Counted from the stretch's first letter, positions 12,996 through 25,950 are shown. The stretch is DNA of 64,000 nt from Nymphalis io (GCF_905147045.1 NC_065891.1:13525001-13589000), one strand, 5' to 3'. Notes: a model not told the origin generated them from the sequence alone. Made by a program: numbers and translations.

Positions 12996-13846
12996 CCTGA
13001 CGGGAATCATTTTATGTAAATATTATAAGACACATTATAAATGACGTTTTCATGACACAAGGCTCTGTTATGCTCAAGATAGTGAAAAATATATATACCT
13101 TATAAATAGATATATTTCATTGTTAAAAAAAAACTATTTACAAGTACACGAATGCTAGGTACAAAACTTACGTGTTATAAATTTCGAATTTTGTTGCCCG
13201 AAACAAATAATAAAAACTATAATTCATATTTTTTCATAAATTTAAATACAGATATTAAAACATTTAAAACAGTTAAATAAATTATAATTAAATATTATTA
13301 ATATTTACATACTTATACTAAATTACTCATACTAATTACATGCTCATACTAGAAGAAAAATCAACACCAAAAAAAAGCACATAAATCTGTAAAAGTTATT
13401 CAAAACATCATCAAACGAGCTCATAAAGCTAAATGGCCGTCGTAAATCGTGAATAATAAATCCGCAACATAAATCTAAATTTCGGACCTAATAAGAAACA
13501 AAAAGTATACGTAACTAATTTACAATAACCTAAAATCCTGTATAATAAATGCCCGTTTCAACTTCGACGGCACCTGAACCTTCCCCTATTAATTTATAGA
13601 ACGCTCAAGACATGCTCGACCGACTATTAAGGTATGACCGATAATTTTCAGAAACAAAGCACTTTGGCGGTTCCAGGCTATTCACTTTACTTAACTTCGT
13701 TTACGAAAATTGGTTAAGACCTTAGATCAACTCATGTTATAACTAAATGCTGCTAACGAGTTATGAACACGATTTAATTTAAAAAAGTTAAATGATTGCT
13801 TGTTAATGTTTCTCTAATTTTTTTATTATAGAAAAAGCAGTCGATG
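12996..13846. other. no gene recognised
   Basis: AT-rich spacer; nothing supported. Confidence 0.4.
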
Positions 13847-14046
13847 CCACCTGATGGTAAGCGATCACCACCATAGCCAATGCACCACCAACCTTGGAAA
13901 CTAAAATGTTTTGTCCCTCGTGCCTGTAGTTACACTGCCTCACTCATCCTTCAAGCCGGAACACAAGTGCTGTTGTTTTGCGGTAGAATATCTGATGAAT
14001 GGGTGGTACCAACTCCTACGAGCTTACACAAAGCCCTACCACCAAT
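13847..14046 (-). mobile_element. family B, internally shortened
   Basis: Starts 'gccacctgatggtaag' and ends 'cacaaagccctaccacca'. The 'cattgtaagaaatgttaacc' block of other copies is missing, so it carries an internal deletion; there is no poly(A)-adjacent end. Confidence 0.7.
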
Positions 14047-14251
14047 TAAACTAAGCCTTAAGATGGCTTAACTACTAAGCCGTTTCCCCGTTGGAGGAGA
14101 ATGTTTGAAGATTATCGCAACGTGCTGTTTCATGCGGGTTGATAGATTAACATGTGGCAGATTTTCATCCACTGAGCCTGAGATAAATTACATACACAAA
14201 TAGAGAAATTTATTTAAACACATTAGAATTTGAACCTACGATCGTCGGTGT

Positions 14252-14374
14252 ATTATTATTCCACCAACACACATTGGAGCAGCGTGGTGGAATAAGCTCC
14301 AAACCTTTTCCTCAAAAAAAGGGAGGGGAGGCCTAGGTCAGCAGTGGGACATTCACAAGCTGTTACTGTTACTT
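14252..14374 (+). mobile_element. SINE family A, 3' half
   Basis: 'ttccaccaacacacattgg', 'gagcagcgtggtggaataag' and a 'tgttactgttac' tail are family A. The head is missing. Confidence 0.7.
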
Positions 14375-16934
14375 TTTAAATTAAGAATTTACTTTCATGG
14401 GTTTGAACCCTATCTCTTCGGTTAATATTTAATACAATATGCTGCAACAAGTATTTATAAACAACCGATATCTTACATCTTGTAGCATACCTGATTTATT
14501 TATAATATATTTTTTTTTTATATTTAATTTATTTTTATAAATAAATAAAGCATTACACATTTTGCGAAACATATTAACCTAAATAATAAGCTAAACTAAA
14601 AATATCTATTCAATGTTTTTTATTAAAATATTATATACGTGTTTATTATATTAAACTAGCACGCTAGACAACACAGACGCAAATATAACTTTATTTAAGT
14701 AAGTTACTATATTATATATGTAATGATAAGTCGTAGATTATACAGTTTATTTTTAAACAAGACATATTCAAGACACGTTTTATTAATATTCTTTTAATAA
14801 AAATAATATCACACGTTGTCAAACATAAAAACAAAACAGTTACATGATAATAAAACATTGAAAACATTTGGTCTGACACAAAAGCCGGATTTATTGCTAA
14901 AATACGATCTCATACATACAACCAACCTTTGACTTGAAAATATGTTCAAGATGTTTCAAATGTTTGAATGAAGCTATTATGATTGAGCCATATATTTTTC
15001 AATCAGACTTTAACAAATAAACAAACTTTACCAATTAATAAATAGAAGTCACAAGCAATTTCGAAAATTACGATGTCATCTATGAACCCTAAGTCAAAAA
15101 AACAATTTTCCGATATATTTCATGAAACACATGAACCAAACACAATTATGTCACTATACCGGTTATATTAAGATCGTAAATCGTTCCCGTCAGTTTAATA
15201 CCGCTGTATAAATTCAATAGCAAGGGTCAAAGTGCAGTTGACAAATGATGACAGGACCATTTAATTAGAGATATTAACCTAGTTTGACATTGGACTATGA
15301 TATTATTGGGCTATATTTTAAGACGAATAGTGCTTGTGATATAGTTTATAGCGACTTTGTTGAGACTAAGGTGGCTTCAATTTAAATTGATTGTTTTTCT
15401 CTTAATTACGTAATTAATGAATCTCGATAGGTCTTTTGAGCTCTCTTTTATCTTATGTATATTTTATATAAAAACTGTAGGAATTATTTACTACTTAAAG
15501 ATTAAATATAAAGTAATTTGAATTAAAACCACTTTCAAAAAAACTTTTTCAATTAAACAATTAAAATATAATTTACAATCAGTTATTTAAGTAATTGGTG
15601 CTAGCCAAAGGAAGTCAATGTAACTTAAAGTATTTTTTTTAAATATTTTTCATCTGCTCTCCTAATTGCCGTAATTTTTAACCGCTACCGTATTTTTTTT
15701 TAATTTTAACTGTTTCGTTTTTATTTGCAAGAAGGTTATTATTATTCAAATGTATAAAATGAGGTGGTATATGTTTCAACCCGAATTTATTCGTCTCAAC
15801 CTATTTTAACAATAAATGAGGTGTCTTTAGATTATTATATATGTCCCCGGAGGCTTTATAATGTTGCTAGAAATCTAATATGATGGCTGCCATATATAAA
15901 TAGCTATATATATACGTACATTAAATTTAACATTAAATATTATTTGAAAATCATTTACTTATAAGATAAGGTTCATGTGAGTTGATAAATGTGTAGGTTA
16001 CTTAAACGCTAGTCATATATTATAAATTATAATTACAGCCACAATTGGAGGGACACATCTTCGCGTGGTCGATATTTTTAATTTTATAAACAATAAATCT
16101 CAATTTACAGCAATCCTTTTAAATATTTCTAGGAAATTCAACTGCAAAATAACGAAGAAGAATAAAAGAGTCACTTTGAAAACTTCAATACACCTTTGAC
16201 TGTCATTTCATTGTTGACCGTCGTGCCGTTGTTATCTTGAAGACGAAGACCGAAGGCTTGAATAATGAAAACTTATTATTTCCCCGGACATTATGAATAT
16301 GAATCACCTTATTTTTCCCGGACGATAAACGAAGCCAGCAAAGTGATCCCCGACAATATTGTCCTCTGGGATAATGAAAATATATATATTTTTCCTCTTC
16401 GCTTTAATTACTCAGCCGTTATAGTTGAGCGGAAAGCAATTTCGTATCTTGTTTGTTTAAACAAACGGGGCTCCATTAAAGTAATGCTCAACTAATAACT
16501 GTATCATCACACCGTGACATGAATTCTAATGATCAATCGTTTTAAATGTAATGGTTGTGAATTTCAGATCAGAGCGTAAATAAAAATATATTATTTGCCG
16601 TTTAAATTTTAATATTTTTTCAATACAACGATCTTCTAAATAGAAAGCGAATTGAATCGCCCAAACAGACTTCGATTCTAATTAAAGCGATAAATATCAA
16701 ATAAATATATATTTACTATCATTCTAATTAAAGCGGTGTAATAATTGGAGTGCAGACGATAACTACTGAGAGAGGTCTGCGAAAAGCCTTACTTTCGGTA
16801 ACTGAAAGTAGAACTTATAATAATAAACACTTAATTAAAATTTATTTCATAGAACTCAAATTGAAATTTATACCTCATAATAAAACAGCTAATAAATCAA
16901 AATTACCTTTCCCATCACAAACTTATATACAGTA
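14375..16934. other. no gene recognised
   Basis: Long AT-rich tract. It includes a 76-codon open frame at 16265-16495 (+) starting MKTYYFPGHYEYES that has no recognisable motif, no matching neighbour exon and no support beyond its length. Confidence 0.4.
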
Positions 16935-17226
16935 CAGTAACAGCCTGTGAATGTCCCACTGCTGAGCTAAGGCCTCCTCTCCCTTTTGAGGAGAGGGTTT
17001 GGAGCTTATTCCACCACGCTGCTCCGATGCGGGTTGGTGGAATACACATGTCTAATTTCAATGAAATTAGACACATGCAGGTTTCCTCATGATGTTTTCC
17101 TTCACAAGCACGAGATGAATTATAATCACAAATTAAGCACATGATAATTCAGTGGTGCTTGCCCGGGTTTTGAACCCACGATCGTCGGTTAAGATTCACG
17201 CGTTCTAACCACTAGGCCATCTCGAC
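16935..17226 (-). mobile_element. SINE family A, near full length
   Basis: From 'gtaacagcctgtgaatgtcc' to 'ccatctcga' on the + strand, i.e. a reversed complete element. The tail shows a duplicated 'cagta' unit before the body. A copy of the 'tctaatttcaatgaaa' block directly follows 'acacatg', so there is a small internal rearrangement near 17045-17060. Confidence 0.85.
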
Positions 17227-17234
17227 TTTTTGCC

Positions 17235-17263
17235 TTATATAGTATATATATATATATATATAA
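17235..17263. repeat. (TA)n microsatellite
   Basis: Alternating TA run next to the 5' end of the SINE at 16935-17226. Confidence 0.85.
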
Positions 17264-17407
17264 AGTAGGCCAGAAGTTCTACTAAAAGTAGCCTCGCAGG
17301 ATACTTGTAGCAGAGTGGGTACTTGTAGCAGGATTATCAGATATATGCGTTATGTTATTCATGTCTTCCATTACTATCAATATGAGATTAATTATAAGCG
17401 GAATTTA

Positions 17408-17860
17408 AGAATAAAACTGGGCAAGTGCGAGTCGGACTCGCGTGTTGAGGGTTTCGTACTACCACAATACTGAAAGATTTACAAGGTTGTTTTAAGTTTT
17501 ATACTTTTCATAGGTTTTCCTTTAATTTGTTTATACTAATACTGTTTTCGATTTATTTTCGTATTCTTGTGCTGCCAAATATTGCTTCTTGCCAAATTTC
17601 ATGATTATAGGTCAACGGGAAGTACCTTATAGGTTTTGATTCTCTATACGAATGTATGGGAAATGCGACATAAACGGCCATATCTTTTGATTGCGTTGAC
17701 TTACATGTTTGATTTTTTCACAGTTCCAAGAGACTACAGACCTCAGTATTTGGTATTTATTTCAATTTTATACCTTTACGCTTAACGGACAGACAAACAG
17801 AGAGACGGGCAACGAAGTGATTCTTTTTTTCCTTTATAGGTACGGAACCTTAAAAAACAG
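17408..17860 (+). repeat. lepidopteran dispersed repeat ending near GTACGGAACC
   Basis: Begins 'actgggcaagtgcgagtcgg' and ends 'ggtacggaaccttaaaaa', with 'cggacagacaaacagag' and 'gggcaacgaagtgattc' before the end. This arrangement is a recurrent insect repeat with a short A-rich tail. I see no coding capacity. It may be the 3' region or a non-autonomous derivative of a retroelement; the class is inferred. Confidence 0.5.
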
Positions 17861-17995
17861 CGGTACATGTGGATTTGAATCCGGTATTTTGAGTTAAGTT
17901 CCAATTGTTTTATTCACTGAGCCATATTAGTTCGTTTATTCATAATTTTTTTTATATATTTTCTATTAGTACACAAGTATGATCAAATGAACCCG

Positions 17996-18320
17996 TAACC
18001 GTAACAGCCTGTGAATGTCCCACTGCTGGGCTAAAGGCCTCCTCTCCTCTTTTTGATGAGAAGGTTTGGAGCTTATTCCACCACGCTGCTCCAATGCGGG
18101 TTGGTAGAATTCACATGTGGCAGAATTTCAGTGAAATTAGACACATGCAGGTTTCCTCATGATGTTTTCCTTCACCGTAAAGCACGAGATGAATTATAAT
18201 CACAAATTAAGCACATGAAAATTCAGTGGTGCTTGCCCGGGTTTGAACCCACGATCATCGGTTAAGATTCACGCGTTCTTACCACTGGGCCATCTCGGCT
18301 TTTTTTTTTTTTTTGATGAA
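17996..18320 (-). mobile_element. SINE family A, full length with TSD
   Basis: Complete reversed element ending in a T-run at about 18300-18314. It is flanked by 'aaatgaacccg' at 17985-17995 and 18321-18331 (11 bp). Head and body are close to consensus, so it is probably a young copy. Confidence 0.88.
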
Positions 18321-18345
18321 AAATGAACCCGGTATATGTTAATTA

Positions 18346-18714
18346 TGATGTCCTCCTGATCAATTTCAGCCACTCTGGCCATTTTTATTCTTAGTAACCA
18401 ACTGTGCAGACGCAGACATATTATAGTGCACAAGTATAAGTACACTTAATTTCTTTCAATCTCATAATCCAATGGGATGTTAAATATAACGCTATATGTT
18501 ATATCTATCGCTATAATAGAGAAAGAATTCAGGACCAAAAGTGTATATGATTTATGAGACATGGATAAGTTGATACTAGGAGCTTCCAACTCTGTTGCTG
18601 GGAGTTTCTTGGAGACAGAATTTCTTTACGGGACAAAGCAGATACTTTTACTGCCCCAACTTAGAGCTTGAACCTAGAACCTTTGCTATAAACCCACTTT
18701 ACCAACGAGGCAGT
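18346..18714 (-). mobile_element. SINE family C, old full-length copy
   Basis: Reverse-strand order is preserved: 'gatcaatttcagccact', 'tatagtgcacaagt', 'tctcataatccaatggga', then 'ttgaaccta' and 'accaacgaggcagtca'. Many substitutions and a TATA-rich insertion near 18485-18520 mark it as old. Confidence 0.65.
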
Positions 18715-18936
18715 CATGTGTAAATAATGCAATATTAGTGAGTGTGCTTTATTCCGAATGCAATTTCCGGGTACGAGTGTTTGTTCGGAGTTTGATTGTT
18801 TAGGACTGTTTGTCTTGTCACTAGTTCTCCGGCGAGAGCTAGTTGAGAAACTACTTACGTGAATGGGGTTAAGATTTTTTCCCTTAATTTAATATATCAA
18901 TTACACCATATATTCTTTTGTTTTGACTTAAATTAT

Positions 18937-19068
18937 GCCGAGTTTGCCCAGTGTATGCGTGGATTTGTAACAAAGATTGCTGGTTCTAATCCTAACAAAG
19001 TCCACTGAGATATGACTTGCCTAACTTTTGTTTATACATCACATGCTTGAAGAACATCATTCATAAAC
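18937..19068 (+). mobile_element. SINE family A-like head, diverged
   Basis: 'ccgagtttgcccagtg' and 'gctggttctaatcc' match the A and B box regions of family A; the rest is only weakly similar. Confidence 0.35.
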
Positions 19069-19769
19069 CTTCTTGTATTTAATGTAATTAGGCTACTTAT
19101 ATATTTATACTATTATATAAGTAGCATAATTACAGATAGTAAGGAATTGTGGCTTAATAAACTTCAAGTCAAAAAATAGTTCTTAAACTTTGGGATCGAA
19201 GTCGTTTGGTCCATTGTTCTTCTAGTATACTTCAATAGTATTTAAGCCTTAATAAATCCCTAAACAACGTTTTGATTCTGATACATTTAAGGAATTTGAA
19301 AAAGTGTAGAATTATAATTTATGCTTACGTCATACATATAAGTATCATTTTAGAAAAATAAATGCTAGATAAGAATATCCGTCATCTTCTAGAGAATCAG
19401 TCTTCACCATCGCCCAGTCGTGGAATAAGCATAACGAAAAAATGTCTTTTTCTTTTCTATTTCATTGAACACAATTAAGTTATATTTCGTGAGTAATTAA
19501 CTAATTATCCGAACGCCGCTGAAAATAATACGTAACAGAAATCTCGGGTACAGTTAATGGGTCGTTAAATTAATATCCTACAGTTTTTGACGTTTTTCTA
19601 TTAACTCGAGTTATTAATAATCTAGAATTGCTTTGTTTCAACCAATTCTTGGATAAGTCGAGTGCACGTGGTAACATTTTCTTTCGTAATGGACTGTTAA
19701 TTAAAGGATTAGTTATAAGTAGTTATGACCTTATTGAAAAGAGATGAAATGGTTAGAAAAACTTCATCT

Positions 19770-19989
19770 TAGCTAATGATTGCGAGTTTAATCCTATCTA
19801 AACATCAGTTCGTTTTTTGTACTTAATTTGTATTTTTAATATATGTCGTGCTCGGGTGTTAAGAAAAACATCGTGACACATCCTATATATATCAAATGAA
19901 ATTCTGTCACATATGTATTCATTAAGCCGTATTGAAGTAGCGTGGTGTAAGCCTTTGACTATCAGTAGAACATTTACAAGCTGTTAGCT
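19770..19989 (+). mobile_element. SINE family A, old copy
   Basis: 'gtacttaatttgta', 'aagaaaaacatcgtgaca', 'gaaattctgtcacatatgta', 'gtagcgtggtgtaa' and 'acatttacaagctgtta' occur in family A order with heavy divergence. Confidence 0.6.
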
Positions 19990-21486
19990 TAGGGTGTTAA
20001 ATAACTTATAGTTTTATCTTTAAAAATTAAGAATTTTGAGATTTATAGATAGAAGGAAAAGAATTATCAATAAACTTAGTATAGAAGGTGGATTACCAGG
20101 GTGGCGGCGAAAATGACGATACGTTATATAAGAAAACACTTGTAATGCCCGTTACAACGGTTACAATACCAATGCCCGATATATTTAAACTGGCGGTATT
20201 TATACAAAAACATCTTGACCTAATTTAATACTAAATTTACAAACTTAAAAGATAATATTAAACATTGTTTATCTTAATTATTCTAATGATTATTTACGGA
20301 CAACTATTATTTAATAATACAGGATTATGTAACATTAAATATTAAAGATTAATATATTACACCGGAAGTTGATAAGCAGCAGATAACCTAGCCAGATCAG
20401 TAAAATAAGATTCTAGTAGCTTAATCCTTACATTATACATAATAAAACAAAATTATTATAGCATTGATTAATCGACATAATTTGAGAAAATATAAATAAA
20501 CAATAAGCACTATTTATTAATTGCGCCGGAAGCTGACAAGCAGAAGGCGCCATTAATAAATAGAATAATATATAATAAAATGTTCCAAGTATAAACAAAT
20601 ATGAATCAACTATTTATTTGATTATGAAATTACTAATTAAATTGTTAAACAGAAGTTTTAATCTATACTTATAAATAATCATCAAGATGTACCCGAACTA
20701 GCCGTATATGTAGGACCGGAAGTATTAATTGATAACATTAGTTACAAACATATGTTTTTTATTTATAGTAAATTATACGCAATTTTACATTATAAATAGT
20801 GTGAAATATTAGTTACTAATATAATATTAAAAAAAGAGAAATATGATACTATATTTTTTTATTTGGAATAAAAAAATGTTACTAGAATAATATTCGAAAA
20901 TAAATCCAGAATCTATACATGTTTTATCTGAAATATACTATCGTTTTATATTATTTAAGCATCTCACCTAGTATAATAAACATATTCAAAATTGGGTTCT
21001 GATTAAATTCTATTGCTAGCAAATGAAATAGAGAGAACATATTTACAGCCCGGAAAAACAAGAATGAAATAAAGCTTTTAAAATCTGCTGCTAAAATTAG
21101 AGCGTCGCGTTTACGATTCCCGTTTCTGAAACGTAGCGTAAAACAATTAAACGAAAAAACCCCTCCAGTTTCAAAAGTAAGCGTAATTAATATAAGAGTC
21201 GTCTGCATCCATTAATTCAGTTTTTGTCGCGTCATATTTTATCATACCATCCGAACTTGACGTTGCAAAAACGTTCCGGAATCCGGATAAAAGAGCTCCG
21301 ACGATCTATTCATCTTGAGGACTTGCATGCTCTGACGAGACGTCCGGAATTTACCATATTTCATTATATTTTACATTTAGAATATGTCATGCATTCTAAT
21401 TTAATATTTAAGAGCGAAATACTCCTACGTCACGTAAGTTCCTTTTTCAATTTAAAAAGAACAACAAGACGAACTGTCAGCAAGCA
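19990..21486. other. no gene recognised
   Basis: AT-rich. Overlapping opposite open frames at 20951-21208 (-) and 21224-21511 (+) have no identifiable domain. Three spaced CCGGAAG motifs are treated as a finding. Confidence 0.35.
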
Positions 21487-21642
21487 GATAGTAAGTGGTC
21501 ACCGCCCATAGACAGTGCCTGCTTGCGTTTATGCTCGCAATTAGACTGGCTTATTCACTTCAAACCGGAACACAAGTGCTGTTTGGCGGAAGTATATATG
21601 GAGATACCTTCACGGTTGGCCTTGCACAGAGCCCTACCATAA
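21487..21642 (-). mobile_element. family B, shortened copy
   Basis: 'atagtaagtggtcaccgccc', 'ttcaaaccggaacacaa' and 'ttgcacagagccctaccat' keep the family B order, with a deletion of the central block. Confidence 0.6.
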
Positions 21643-22334
21643 AATAAGAGTAACTGTTTCACCGTCGCTTGTTAAAAATATTTGTAAATAGCGATATGTT
21701 TTTAAATTATGAAAGAACTTTAAGGAAAAGGACCATTATTGCCTTTACATTTATTGCATTGCATAATAATATAGTTTAAGCCTTTCAAATAAATAAATTT
21801 CATCGATAAAGTCAATGTCGGCAAGATTTTATATGAAACAGTATCAAAACTGTAGTGGAATTTACTCATAAATTCTCATTCTTATCAGGTCGATTGTACA
21901 ATGGGGAATACATTCAGATTATCTGATGCTGTTGAAATGAAAATAATGGAACTTCCACAGAAGGCACTTCTCACATTGACTTTTGTACGTGATTTTTTGA
22001 ACGCGTATTCAATTCTGTCTCAGGATTTTATCCATCATAAAGTTAAAATTCATCAATTGTTTTGCAGTGAATGCACGTACATATAAATTTAAGGTAATAT
22101 TTTTAATAAATATATTATTATTTTCCTCCATAGTTACGTGTATTTCTCGAGATATTAATATTTTTTTTAAATAAATTGTAATTAATTATATCTACATTGC
22201 TCCATGTGACTTCAGCCGTATAAGCATTACTCCATCCCCATGGGTCGATGCGTGCGTGTGCGTAAAGACAAATAAACTTTGACATAGAATTGACAGATAT
22301 AAAAATCTTGAACAATCTATGATATTCATTATGG

Positions 22335-22524
22335 ATTCGTGAAATAATGTCGCTTTGAATGTTGGCGAAGTTGTTATAGTAACTTTGGAAGTAAAATGAA
22401 AGGATCTATAAGTAATTAAGTGGAATAGTGTTGTAATATAAATAAAGATATTTTAAAAAAGAACTGTCTGTAAATATTTGTGGAATATGTAAATCTAAGG
22501 TTTGTTTATCTTAGCGTCTTATTA
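22335..22524 (+). repeat. dispersed repeat family E, copy 1
   Basis: Shares 'tttgaatgttgg', 'aagaactgt', 'ggtttgtttatctt' and a terminal 'attgaaatagactata' block, in order, with 55375-55582. Non-coding. It ends in the perfect palindrome at 22525-22560. Confidence 0.5.
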
Positions 22525-22560
22525 AATTGAAATAGACTATAGCTATAGTCTATTTCAATT
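22525..22560. repeat. perfect 36-bp palindrome
   Basis: Two 18-bp arms with no spacer, centred on AGCT at 22541-22544. The left arm is the end of repeat E; the right arm is its exact inverse. It could extrude as a cruciform or be an element terminus. Confidence 0.95.
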
Positions 22561-22589
22561 ATACTATATATGGTGGAAAAACGCATTTA

Positions 22590-22725
22590 CGAGTTTCACC
22601 TTCATGAGGAGGGTGGGAGACACCGGCGCTTAAGGCGTTGGAATATCCACTTTTCGTCGAGAGCGCGTCACGGGATCGCATGCGCATCCTACCGTGACGT
22701 TGTGACGGTTGTAGACTAGTTTTTT
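22590..22725 (+). repeat. dispersed repeat family G, copy 2
   Basis: Contains 'gtcacgggatcgc' (22667-22679) with 'accgtgacg' and 'gtgacgg' close by; shared with 11330-11460 in reverse. GC-richer than its flanks. Class unknown. Confidence 0.35.
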
Positions 22726-22814
22726 CTTTTTTACACCATTTTAAATCAAATATGTATGTCTTGAGTTAACTTTTAAGCTAGGTAAATAATAATATAGAAA
22801 ACGATTTTTTATAG

Positions 22815-23088
22815 TATAGGTAGGTGGACGAGCATATGGGTCACCTGATGATAAGCGGTCAGTAACGCCTATAGACATTTGCATTGTAAGAAATATTAAT
22901 CATCGCTTACATGACCAATGCGCCACCAACCTTGGGCACTAAGATGTTATGTCTATTGTGTCTGTAATTACATTGGATCAATCACCCTTCAAACCAGAAC
23001 ACGACAGTACCAAGCACTGCTGTTTTGTGGTAGAATATCTGATAAGTGGGTGGTACCTACCCAGACGAGTTTGCACAAAGCCCTACCA
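22815..23088 (-). mobile_element. SINE-like family B, near full length
   Basis: From 'gtggacgagcatatgggtca' to 'gcacaaagccctaccacc' on the + strand. Complete in order but without a clear poly(A) remnant at the 22815 side. Confidence 0.75.
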
Positions 23089-23900
23089 CCTAAATTTTAT
23101 TTCTTACATAAATGAAGCTTAATAACTTTTAATGTGACTAGCTATATAAATATTTATATCATTTTATTCAAGGGCAGCATTAAGCGACAAAGTAAAAACG
23201 CTTTCCACTAATTATTATCTCGAGAGAATGCGAGTAACGCATTATCATAATTTCTAAATACCGCCGACACTTTTTCATTTGCAAGTAATACATTTCAAGC
23301 TTACATTTAAATTCTTTAAAGATAATTGTAAGTTTTTAATTGTGGACTTTAGCATAAAAATGCGCTCCATGGTTGTCATGAGATGACATTTTGACGGCAG
23401 TATTATCTTAAGGTTACCCTCACTTTCGATCTTATCTGTAATGATCAATGTAATTTATCATATTATTTAATTTATCTTGTTTTTTCTTTACTAAATATCC
23501 GAATATTTAAAAAAATGTGTAATATTTATCCTTCTATAAGACCGGTTTAATACGTAAAATTCCGTGTGGCTGAAATATTTATCATCATATTAATAATGTT
23601 GCAATCATTCCATGTAACGTTAAAAATAATGGTCATTCATTTCATTATTGACATAAAAAATATAATTCGCATTTAAAGTATTAAAGGGAACAATGTTATC
23701 GTTGGAATGGGAGTATTTAAATTTTGTTTATTGTGACTTTGAGTTGTCGAGATTGCCGCTACAATATTAATTAGCCTGTTCGTTAAGCTTTATTCCTGAA
23801 TGCTCTTTGTTTATATTTATAGAATGTTTTGTAAATAAACAATATCCTTTACCGAAATATTTACACAAAATGTTTCATACAAAACCTTCTATTTAAGATA
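23089..23900. other. no gene recognised
   Basis: AT-rich spacer. Confidence 0.4.
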
Positions 23901-23911
23901 TTTGATTAATA

Positions 23912-24221
23912 CAGTAACAGTACAGTAACAGCCTGTTAATGTCCCACTGCTGGGCTAAGGCCTCCTCTCCCTTTTGAGGAGAAGGTTGTAGAGCTTATTC
24001 CACCACGCTGCTCCAATGCGGGTTGGTAGAATAGACATGTGGCAGAATTTCAATGAAATTAGACACATGCAGGTTTCCTCACGATGTTTTCCTTCACCGT
24101 TAAGCACGAGATGAATTATAATCACAAATTAAGCACATGAAAATACAGTGATGCTTGCCCGGGTTTGAACCCACGATCATCGGATAAGATTCACGCGTTC
24201 TAACCACTGGCCATCTCGGCT
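23912..24221 (-). mobile_element. SINE family A, full length with TSD
   Basis: Complete reversed copy with a duplicated 'cagtaa' tail unit. Flanked by 'tttgattaata' at 23901-23911 and 24222-24232 (11 bp). Confidence 0.88.
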
Positions 24222-24284
24222 TTTGATTAATAGGATAAACAAAATTAAAAATTAAAAATAATGAAAAAATAAAAGTGGAGAGCT

Positions 24285-24390
24285 TGGAAAAGTCCCACAG
24301 TTGGGTAAGGGTTTCATCTTAGAGAGATATTACACCACGCTACTCTAATTTGAGTTGGTGGAAAATATGGAACAAAAAGTGTGACTATTC
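24285..24390 (-). mobile_element. SINE family A, old 3' fragment
   Basis: 'gtcccacagttgggtaag', 'accacgctactctaat' and 'gagttggtggaa' keep reversed family A order with strong divergence. It lies 60 bp from the young copy at 23912. Confidence 0.5.
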
Positions 24391-25660
24391 AGCCTTGGGT
24401 CTATAAAATTAAAAAACGACATTCTTTTGTTTACATATGAACTGAATATTAGCTACTCCAATCTATTTATAGAAGAGCTATTCTGTAAAAATAAAGCTAG
24501 TTTTTTTTAAAGTCTCCATAATAATATGTAACAATATTTTAAACATCAGGGATCTCCAAGTCTCCGAGGTGTAATTAATTATTTTGAATGCTCCGTGTCT
24601 TTCTCGTTTTAATGGAAAGATAGTCATTTAAAATTAATGGACGGCCATCTTGAGTCTCATCAAAGTAAGCCGTTAAATAAACGTAGGAGCTATTGTAAGG
24701 AGATAATAACGGGAGGGATTCCTTGTACATCTTATGTATTATTTATTTATTGATTTTTTAATTTATTTTTGCTTAACTAATAATATTATTTTTTATTATT
24801 TTATAATAGTTTTATTCTTATGATATTTGTGACCAAATTTATTATTCAGGTATGTTACTAGTAATTATGAAATTTCCAATTTTTAATACTGGCTAGTGTG
24901 AAGTTCAACGATTCATTCTATTAATAATTCCAAATTTAAATTATTTTTAAAATATAACTACGTATTTTTTTATTAATAATTTACATCAAATAGGATAGAT
25001 ATAAAATATCGTATAAACACACCGAACAAAAACAACAAAATCGCATCCAAGTTTATCCTAACTTATTGAATAGGCACATAAATGAAGGAATTTTTATTTG
25101 AATTGTCAATTGTGATGAATAGTGAATTCTGTGTGACAGTGGAAATTATCAGTCGCTTTGTGGCTGTGTATACCGCTGACGTAATTACACTTACTCGTTT
25201 TTCCAACCAAATCAGTTCCAAGTACAGATTTTTGAAGGTATAATTATTAATAAGGATCCACTACTAATCTATTGTACCAGTTACTAGCTATAATAATAAT
25301 AATAATAATAATAAATTACATTATCTTTTTTTCCGAGTCCAGCTAAGGTTTTATTAACGGTATTTAGGTAATTCCTAATAGTCATTAGACCACTGTTTAG
25401 TCACCTAGATGTTACTGTACAATCTCTAAACAAAATATCTCTCATAACTCGATTGGATCAAAGGTTTGACGAGTTTTTTTTCTAGCTTGAATAGGCATAT
25501 GAAAAGATATACAGCCATACGTACTAGACACTAGACCAGAAAGTCAATAGGTCTAGGGGTAGCTTTTAAACCTTTATCATTATTTTTACCACTAAATGAA
25601 ATCATTGAATTATTATTCCATTCGATCACCATTCATATTGTTTTGTGTACAATGATATGA
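24391..25660. other. no gene recognised
   Basis: AT-rich spacer, including a (TAA)n microsatellite at 25290-25314. Confidence 0.4.
25290..25314. repeat. (TAA)n microsatellite
   Basis: About eight uninterrupted TAA units. Confidence 0.9.
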
Positions 25661-25669
25661 CTTTTTTGA

Positions 25670-25950
25670 ATAACAATAACAACAACAATAACAGCCTGTG
25701 AATGTCCCATTGCTGGACTAAGAACTCCTCTCCCTTTTTGAGGAGAAAGGTTGGTGGAATACACATGTAACAGAATTTCAGTGAAATTAGACACATGCAG
25801 GTTTCGTCACGATGTTTTCCTTCACCTTCAAGAACGAGATGAATTATAATCACAAATTAAGCACATGAAAATTCAGTAGGACTTGCCTGAATTTGAACCC
25901 ACGATCATCGGTTAAGATTCACGCGTTCTTACCACTGGGCCATCTCGACT
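25670..25950 (-). mobile_element. SINE family A with internal deletion
   Basis: Reversed copy with an 'aacaacaacaataaca' tail. About 30 bp around 'cttattccaccacgctgctc' is missing after 'gagaaaggtt'. Possible TSD 'cttttttga' at 25661-25669 and 25949-25957, overlapping the element end. Confidence 0.8.

Noticed and set aside
16265..16495. 76-codon + frame beginning MKTYYFPGHYEYES
   Set aside because: No motif, no neighbouring exon, no codon or promoter evidence; expected by chance in 64 kb.
20951..21511. Opposing 85- and 95-codon frames
   Set aside because: No recognisable domain on either strand; the + frame runs into family B sequence at its end.
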